A stretch of 31,235 nt of DNA, taken from VBDM01 sp035702665 (GTDB lineage Bacteria > Pseudomonadota > Gammaproteobacteria > Burkholderiales > SG8-39). The notes under the pieces are model-generated. The model was not told the DNA's origin. It ran no database searches and saw nothing but the letters and a program-made list of their open reading frames with translations. Positions 26,037 through 31,235 of the stretch are shown here, one piece after another; position 1 is the stretch's first letter; each line of letters begins with the position of its first letter. Both the position numbers and the translations under genes were made by a program. Where the stretch lies: positions 1 through 31,235 of the forward strand of contig DASSQD010000153.1 of the NCBI GenBank assembly GCA_035702665.1. Reading direction: 5' to 3'.

Positions 26037-27835
26037 CCATGGAGGCTCGGAAGCCGGGCGACAGCGGGGTAGACGCGGCTCCGGCGCGCAGGCGCGCGCA
26101 GATCCGCACCGAGCAGGTACGCACCGTCTACCTGCATTCGCCGACGACCACGATCGGCTCGCTCGTCGCGGGAGCGGCGCTGGTCGCGGTGATGTGGGAC
26201 CACGTCTCGCACCCGGTGCTGATCGGATGGCTGCTCGTGCTGTGCGTGCACCAGGCGTTCCGCGTCCGCCACTATCGCGCTTACCTGCGCGCCGGCGCCG
26301 AGGGTCAGGAGTCGGAGCGCTGGGGAAAACTCTACGTCGTGGCCGCGGCGACGGCCGGCGTGATCTGGGGTTCGGCCGGAGTCCTGATGTTCGTGCCCGA
26401 ATCGCTGCCTCACCAGGCGATGCTCGTGCTGATCCTGTTCGGGATCGCCACCGTTTCGATGGGCTCGTTGTCGGCCTTCGCGCCGGCGTTCTACGCGCTG
26501 GTGCCGCTGACGCTGCTTCCCATCATCGCGCGCATGCTGATCGATCCCGGCCCGGCGCACGTCTACCTCGCCGTCCCCGGAATCATCGTGCTCGGCGTCG
26601 TGCTGTCCTTCGGAAGGACCGTCAACCGCGTCATCGCCGAGTGGCAAACGAAGCGGCTGGAGAACGTCGACCTGATCGAGGAGCTGCGCGAGCAGAAGAT
26701 GATCGCCGAGCAGGCGCAGCTGACCGCCGAGATCGCCAACCGCTCGAAGACCCAGTTCTTCGCCGCGGCGAGCCACGACCTGCGCCAGCCGTTGCACGCG
26801 ATGGGCCTTTTCGCCTCGGCCCTCCACGAGAAGATCAAGGACCCCGAGGTGCTGGACGTCGTTCGCAGCATCAACTCGTCGGTCGCCGCGCTCGAAGGAC
26901 TGTTCAACGAATTGCTCGACATCTCCAAGATCGATTCGGGCGTGATCAGGCCCAAGCTCGAGCATTTCCGTCTCGAGCGGGTATTCAAACGCCTCCAGGA
27001 CGAGTTCGCCGCGGAGGCGCAGGCGAAGGCCCTGAGGTTGACGGTCGCGGGCGGCGAGCACGCCGTGCACAGCGACGCGGTGCTGCTCGAGCGCATCGTC
27101 CGCAACCTGCTCGGCAACGCGATCCGCTACACGGTCGAGGGAGAAATCGCCTTGGCCGCGACGCCCGTGAACGGCTCTGTGCGCATCGGGGTGCGCGATA
27201 CCGGCCCCGGCGTCGCACCCGAGGACCAGCAGAGGATCTTCGAGGAATTCGTGCAGCTCGCCAATCCGGGCCGGACCAGCCGGAAGGGGCTGGGACTGGG
27301 ACTGTCGATCGTGCAGCGGCTGTGCGGACTCCTCGGCTACGAGATCCGGCTCGTTTCGGAGCGCGGCAAGGGGGCGACCTTCAGCTTCGAAGTTCCGCGC
27401 GGCGCCGAAGGCGAGGCGACGCCCGGGAGAAGCGCCGCCCCCGCTCGCCGCGCCGACCTGTCGGGGCGCCTCGTCGTCGTGATCGACGACGAGGCCACCA
27501 TCGTGGAGGGCATGCGGGTGCTGCTGTCGGGGTGGGGCATGGAAGTCCTGGGATCGGCGACCGGCGACGACGTCGTGCAGGCGGTGCACGCCAAGGAGCG
27601 CATGCCGGATTTGATCATCGCGGACTACCGGCTCGCGGGCGGCGCGGTCGGCACGGACGTGATCCAGCGCCTGCGGCGCGAGCTGGACCCGGAGATTCCC
27701 GCGCTCCTCGTCACCGGCAGCACGGGCCCGGAGCGCGTCTCGGAAGCGGAAGCCGAGCGCTACGGTCTCCTGCTCAAGCCCGTCAATCCCGAGGCCCTGC
27801 GCGCGGCGATCGGCCGGAAATTGCGCGTGTCCTAA
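26033..27835 (+). CDS. membrane hybrid histidine kinase with receiver domain
   Basis: A 600-residue kinase. The N-terminal sensor is membrane-embedded with about six hydrophobic segments between residues 40 and 205 (for example TTIGSLVAGAALVAVMW, LLVLCVHQAF, VVAAATAGVIWGSAGVLMFV, AMLVLILFGIATVSMGSL). A coiled coil (LIEELREQKMIAEQAQLTAE) leads to HisKA with His248 in ASHDLRQPLHAMGLF. The ATPase has NLLGNAIRY, DTGPGVAPE, IFEEFVQL and GLGLGLSIVQRL. A receiver (about 480-600) has Asp531 in LIIADYRLAGG. The SHDLRQPLHAMGLF type is found in soluble and membrane hybrid kinases such as the NahK/ErcS' kind. The start overlaps the radical SAM stop. It probably signals to the LuxR-type regulator at the head of the operon. 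It ends nine bases from the convergent patatin gene. Confidence 0.93.
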   Translation: MTMEARKPGDSGVDAAPARRRAQIRTEQVRTVYLHSPTTTIGSLVAGAALVAVMWDHVSHPVLIGWLLVLCVHQAFRVRHYRAYLRAGAEGQESERWGKLYVVAAATAGVIWGSAGVLMFVPESLPHQAMLVLILFGIATVSMGSLSAFAPAFYALVPLTLLPIIARMLIDPGPAHVYLAVPGIIVLGVVLSFGRTVNRVIAEWQTKRLENVDLIEELREQKMIAEQAQLTAEIANRSKTQFFAAASHDLRQPLHAMGLFASALHEKIKDPEVLDVVRSINSSVAALEGLFNELLDISKIDSGVIRPKLEHFRLERVFKRLQDEFAAEAQAKALRLTVAGGEHAVHSDAVLLERIVRNLLGNAIRYTVEGEIALAATPVNGSVRIGVRDTGPGVAPEDQQRIFEEFVQLANPGRTSRKGLGLGLSIVQRLCGLLGYEIRLVSERGKGATFSFEVPRGAEGEATPGRSAAPARRADLSGRLVVVIDDEATIVEGMRVLLSGWGMEVLGSATGDDVVQAVHAKERMPDLIIADYRLAGGAVGTDVIQRLRRELDPEIPALLVTGSTGPERVSEAEAERYGLLLKPVNPEALRAAIGRKLRVS

Positions 27836-27844
27836 AGCGGGGCT

Positions 27845-29077
27845 TCAGGCCTCGAAGCCGGCGAAGTGCTCGGGCCGCACCTTGCGCTCGGCGACCGCCT
27901 TGCCCACTCGCTGCAGCTCCGGCATATGCTCGACCGAATCGAGCGCTTGCACGGCTTTCGGATCGATGCCGGCCAGCCCGAGCGCCGCGAGCCCTTCTGC
28001 GGAGAGCGTGGCGTTGTAGCGCACGTAGCTGAACAGGCGCAGGGGATCGGCGGGACCCTTCGCCGCGACCAGGTCGCCGACCTCGCGGTCGAGCGGGTCG
28101 CCGGCGAGGCAGCGGCCGAACACGCGGCACAGCAGGTCCTGCTGGTACATCGCGGCGTCGAAGAGGCCCTCGGTCGCTATGGAAACGGCTGCGGCCGCGT
28201 CGACGTCGGCGCGGCGCAGCCCCTGCTGGATGTCCGGGTGCAGGCCGGTGCCGACCGAGACGAGCAGCATGTTCTTCTCGCCCGCGGGCCACATCAGCCC
28301 GTAGGGCTCGAGCGTCACCTCGAGGAACAGCTGGAAAGACGGATTGTTGTACGAGGTCACGCCTCCGTCGACGAAGACGAAGGTGCGCCCGCCCACGCTG
28401 ATCTCCTGAGGCGGGAAGAACATCGGCGCCGCGGTGCTCGCGCGCACCACCTGCCACAGCGGGAACTTCGCGTTCGAGGTGGGGCGGTCCGGGTCGTTGT
28501 ACTTGGCGCGCGGGTTGTTCGAGATCGGCCAGGGCGAGTCGGTGGTCGCGTTGGCGAGGACCACGAGCAGCAGCGAGCGCAGGCTGTCGCCGTCGAGGGT
28601 CACGGCCTCGCCGCCGACCAGATCCTTCAGCTTCGCCGCGAGAGGGGCGTCGGGGTACTTCGCGTAGGCTTCATTCTCGCCCGCCCAGCGCTTGGCGTAG
28701 TACCTGCACACGTTGAAGATGTCGGCGACCTTCTCCAGCTCGTCGATGAACGGCGCCCGGCGGTTCTCCTCCAGCCGCTTGAGGATCGCGCCCTTGTCGA
28801 ACATCATCTGTCCGCATTCGAGGTAGATGCGGCGAATCTCTTCCACGGGCTTGCCGAGCGCGAGCAGGGTGCCGATCACGGCGCCCGTGCTCGTGCCGGC
28901 GATGTAGTCGAAGTAGTCGGCGAGGACGAGCGAGCGATTTCCCGACCGCTCGCGGACGATGCTCTCGATCTTCGCCAGGATCTCGATCGTGATCAGGCCG
29001 CGGATACCGCCCCCGTCGAGCGACAGGAGCTTCCGCGGACCGGGCTTGGCGATCTTCGCCTGCGCGCCTGCGAACAT
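27845..29077 (-). CDS. patatin-like phospholipase
   Basis: A 410-residue patatin domain protein. The oxyanion-hole loop is DGGGIRG (21-27). The nucleophile elbow is GTSTG with Ser63. The dyad partner is Asp237 in VDGGVTSYNNP. So the Ser-Asp lipase active site is complete. It is larger than minimal patatins, with a C-terminal stretch (about 290-410) of unknown fold that includes ISIATEGLFDAAMYQQDLLC-type helices. No signal peptide or membrane segment is visible, so it is probably cytoplasmic until recruited to membrane lipids. CapV-type patatins in CBASS defence and virulence phospholipases share this core. It follows the TIR-TPR gene by 15 bases on the same strand, so the two are probably one operon. 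No cyclic nucleotide synthase gene is in the window. Confidence 0.92.
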   Translation of the reverse strand: MFAGAQAKIAKPGPRKLLSLDGGGIRGLITIEILAKIESIVRERSGNRSLVLADYFDYIAGTSTGAVIGTLLALGKPVEEIRRIYLECGQMMFDKGAILKRLEENRRAPFIDELEKVADIFNVCRYYAKRWAGENEAYAKYPDAPLAAKLKDLVGGEAVTLDGDSLRSLLLVVLANATTDSPWPISNNPRAKYNDPDRPTSNAKFPLWQVVRASTAAPMFFPPQEISVGGRTFVFVDGGVTSYNNPSFQLFLEVTLEPYGLMWPAGEKNMLLVSVGTGLHPDIQQGLRRADVDAAAAVSIATEGLFDAAMYQQDLLCRVFGRCLAGDPLDREVGDLVAAKGPADPLRLFSYVRYNATLSAEGLAALGLAGIDPKAVQALDSVEHMPELQRVGKAVAERKVRPEHFAGFEA

Positions 29078-29092
29078 GAGGGTCTCCCTTCG

Positions 29093-30571
29093 TCAGTCCG
29101 AGAGGCGTTTCAGGGCGGCGCCGGCGCGCCCGCTCATGGCGGCGTAGCGGCCGCTGGTGTACTTGTTTCTCGAGAATTCGTCGAGCACCCTCCGGTAGGA
29201 GTCGACCGCGCCGGCGCGGTCGCCGGCCCGCTCCTGCAGCTGGGCGAGGACGTACAGATAGTTGAACAGCGACGGTCCTTCCTTCTCGGACAGGCTCTCC
29301 TCCGGAAAAGCCCAGCGGAACGCGGCGAGGTGGTCCGCCGGGGGCAGCGCCGGGAAGAGCGATTCCAGGCGGTCCGCGGTCACCCCTTCGAAGTGGTAGA
29401 TTGCCCAGAGCCTGCGCTTCAGGAAATCCGTCGGCCTGGGCTCGCCCTTGGCGCGCATGTCGTTCATGACGCGGATCGCCTCGCTCTCGAGAGCGGCGTT
29501 GGCGCTCCACACCTGCTCGTACGTCCTGAGAAGCGCCGAGATTTCCGCCAGCCGCACGTATTCGCGCTCACGCCCCGAATCGATCGCGGCAGCGAAATGC
29601 CGCCGGGCGGCATCGATGGTGTCCTTGTCTCCGCCCAGCGTCCTGAGCATCTCGAAGCCCCACATGGCGTGCGCGTAGACGTTGCCCGGGTCGAGGTCGA
29701 GCGCCTGGCGATAATCGTCGACCGCGGGCCGGCCGCCTTCTCCCAGCAGGTCGCGCAGGTACCGCGCCCATCCCAGGTGAGCGACGAGATCCGCCCTGCG
29801 CCGGCCGCTCGCTTCGCCGGCGGCGCGCTCGAGCACGGGAAGGGCGGTTTGCAGGACCTTCTGCAGGTAATCCCCGGTCCAGGGTCCCAGGCCGTTGCGC
29901 CGGACCCATTCCATCGCCAGCCGCTCCTCGGCGTCGAGCACCTCGCGCGATACGGGGGCGATCGCGCGGGCTTCCTCCAGCATCTTCCACGCGTCGTCGA
30001 AGGTCGTGGAGTCCGCCTGGCGCAGGCCCTGCTTCACCAGCCGCGCGACCTCCGCCGCCTGCTTGCGGCGATCGAGGTAGCCGGGCAGCGCGAGCCATGC
30101 GATCGCCGCGACGATGAGCGCGACGACGAGGGCCGGAACGAGTCGGCGCGGCGCCAGCATCCTCCGCCACCACGACGCGCTCATTCGCGCCACTTCGGCG
30201 GCGACCTCGGCGGTGAGGTTGCCCTCGGGGCTGAGGAGGGTGACGGCGCGCAGGAACGGAGGGATCGATTCCCTGGGGACCGCCTCGACGACGACGGGCA
30301 GCACGTGACCGGAGGGGTTGCTCCACCGGCTCTCCGCAAAGCCGAGCTCGGTGAGGGTGTAGCGTCCCGGCGACACCGACTCGCGGCTCACCAGGAAAAC
30401 GAAGATCTCGCACTCATCGACGGCGGCGCGGATCCGCGCGTCGTAGCCCTCGCCGGCGGGGAGCGAGGAGCGGTCGCGGAACACCGAGTGTCCGTCCTCC
30501 TTGAGCGAGAGCTCGATGCGCGCCGCCGCCTCGGTCTGCTCCGAGGAGTACGAGAGGAAGACCGCGCTCAT
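29093..30571 (-). CDS. TIR domain - membrane helix - TPR protein
   Basis: A 492-residue protein in three parts. Residues 1-120 are a TIR domain: box 1 VFLSYSSEQTEAA, BB-loop region FRDRSSLPAGEGYDARIRAA, and Glu75 in YTLTELGFAESRW at the place of the catalytic glutamate of NAD-cleaving TIR domains. One transmembrane helix LVPALVVALIVAAIAWLALP (144-163) follows. The rest (about 170-492) is helical with TPR-like repeats, for example PAVDDYRQALDLDPGNVYAH and GDRAGAVDSYRRVLDEFSR. So TIR would face the cytoplasm and the TPR part the periplasm, or the helix could be a membrane tether with both inside. The role may be immune-like or stress signalling; enzymatic activity is inferred only from Glu75. 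It lies between an SDR gene (12 bases upstream) and the patatin gene. Confidence 0.88.
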   Translation of the reverse strand: MSAVFLSYSSEQTEAAARIELSLKEDGHSVFRDRSSLPAGEGYDARIRAAVDECEIFVFLVSRESVSPGRYTLTELGFAESRWSNPSGHVLPVVVEAVPRESIPPFLRAVTLLSPEGNLTAEVAAEVARMSASWWRRMLAPRRLVPALVVALIVAAIAWLALPGYLDRRKQAAEVARLVKQGLRQADSTTFDDAWKMLEEARAIAPVSREVLDAEERLAMEWVRRNGLGPWTGDYLQKVLQTALPVLERAAGEASGRRRADLVAHLGWARYLRDLLGEGGRPAVDDYRQALDLDPGNVYAHAMWGFEMLRTLGGDKDTIDAARRHFAAAIDSGREREYVRLAEISALLRTYEQVWSANAALESEAIRVMNDMRAKGEPRPTDFLKRRLWAIYHFEGVTADRLESLFPALPPADHLAAFRWAFPEESLSEKEGPSLFNYLYVLAQLQERAGDRAGAVDSYRRVLDEFSRNKYTSGRYAAMSGRAGAALKRLSD

Positions 30572-30583
30572 CCCGCCGGCGGA

Positions 30584-31235
30584 TCAGCCGCGCCCGATGA
30601 ACGGCATCTTGGTCGCCATGATGGTCATGAACTGCACGTTGGTCTCGAGCGGCAGGTTCGCCATGTGCAGCACCGCCTCGCCGACGTGGTCCACGTCCAT
30701 CAGCGGCTCGGGCCTGATCTCGCCGTTCGCCTGCGGAACGCCGTCGGCCATGCGCGCGGCGAGCGGCGTGCGCGCGTTGCCGATGTCGATCTGGCCGACG
30801 GCGATGTCGTACTTCCTGCCGTCGAGCGCGCTCGCCTTGGTCAGCCCGGTGACGGCGTGCTTGGTCGAGGTGTAGGGCGCCGAGTTCGGCCGCGGCGCGT
30901 GCGCGGAGATCGAGCCGTTGTTGATGATGCGCCCGCCGCGCGGATCCTGGCTCTTCATGATCTTGAACGCCTCCTGGGTGCACAGGAACATGCCCGTGAG
31001 GTTGGTGTTCACCACCGCCTGCCACTGCTCGAGGCTGAGATCCTCGAACGGCACGGCGGGTGCGCCCATGCCGGCATTGTTGAACAGCACGTCGAGGCGC
31101 CCGAACCTCGTCTTGGTCGCGGCGAACAGGGCCTGCACCTGCTTCTGGTCGGTGACGTCGGTGGCCGCGACCAGGGCGCGCTCGCCTGCGCCCGACATCT
31201 TTGCCGTCTCCTCCAGGAGGTCCTTGCGCCGCCCG
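30584..31235 (-). CDS. short-chain dehydrogenase/reductase (N-terminus beyond window)
   Basis: At least 216 residues of an SDR enzyme. The frame is open to the window edge and the visible part begins GRRKDLLEETAKMSG, so the TGxxxGxG cofactor motif lies outside. Seen are the DVTD dinucleotide segment, the structural NNAG motif in DVLFNNAGMGAP, the catalytic Ser in GSISAH, and the YTSTK catalytic Tyr-Lys pair. ATG 31198 is an internal Met, not the start. SDR enzymes oxidise or reduce alcohols and carbonyls with NAD(P); the substrate is unknown. It ends 12 bases before the TIR-TPR start on the same strand, so all three genes could be cotranscribed, but its motifs look like ordinary metabolism. 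Confidence 0.9.
   Translation of the reverse strand, partial: GRRKDLLEETAKMSGAGERALVAATDVTDQKQVQALFAATKTRFGRLDVLFNNAGMGAPAVPFEDLSLEQWQAVVNTNLTGMFLCTQEAFKIMKSQDPRGGRIINNGSISAHAPRPNSAPYTSTKHAVTGLTKASALDGRKYDIAVGQIDIGNARTPLAARMADGVPQANGEIRPEPLMDVDHVGEAVLHMANLPLETNVQFMTIMATKMPFIGRG

Noticed and set aside
27845..29077. CBASS system based on the patatin gene
   Set aside because: No CD-NTase, Cap2 or Cap3 gene is present in the window. The neighbour is a TIR-TPR protein, so the CBASS label is not supported.

Overview
The window is a GC-rich, gene-dense bacterial chromosome segment. Gene content suggests a betaproteobacterium, probably Burkholderiales-like: a Bug/TctC solute-binding protein, a form II CoxL-like molybdenum hydroxylase, a SorAB-type sulfite dehydrogenase, and many c-type cytochromes and two-component proteins. 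This placement is inferred from gene families, since no rRNA or tRNA gene is visible. About 26 protein genes cover nearly everything, and no gene-free stretch exceeds 300 bases.

Layout. 1-4800: a papain-like YiiX-type hydrolase; a dihaem cytochrome c lipoprotein gene interrupted by an in-frame TAA; an ECF sigma factor, DUF4142 protein and cupredoxin in a row; and an Fpg/Nei DNA glycosylase. 4950-5920: a small AT-richer island that reads as integron gene cassettes. It has one complete attC site and one truncated one, with no integrase in the window. 5985-10780: a Nudix hydrolase, the ribosome-associated ABC-F protein EttA, a sorA-sorB pair, and a solute-binding protein whose Shine-Dalgarno sequence lies in a perfect hairpin. 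10800-15260: a signalling operon made of a histidine kinase with a transposase-like N-terminal helix-turn-helix, a single-domain response regulator and a REC-GGDEF-EAL protein. 15264-19402: a TctC protein, a flippase-like membrane protein, a MetE-like methyltransferase, a small membrane protein and an ABM-domain protein with a lysine-rich tail. 19445-23587: a lone CoxL-like subunit and a MauG/CcpA-type dihaem protein with a small membrane protein. 23797-27835: a translationally coupled operon of LuxR-type regulator, radical SAM protein and hybrid histidine kinase, with a 16-bp palindrome just upstream. 27845-31235: a leftward run of an SDR enzyme (partial), a TIR-membrane-TPR protein and a patatin-like phospholipase.

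Two themes stand out. The first is periplasmic redox: sulfite dehydrogenase, dihaem cytochromes and cupredoxin, probably feeding or protecting the respiratory chain. The second is signalling: two independent phosphorelay operons and one TIR/patatin pair. The best candidates for something undescribed are the TIR-TM-TPR/patatin pair, the radical SAM enzyme locked between a response regulator and its probable kinase, the transposase-HTH kinase fusion, and the integrase-less cassette pair. All functional statements come from reading motifs by eye; no database search was run.
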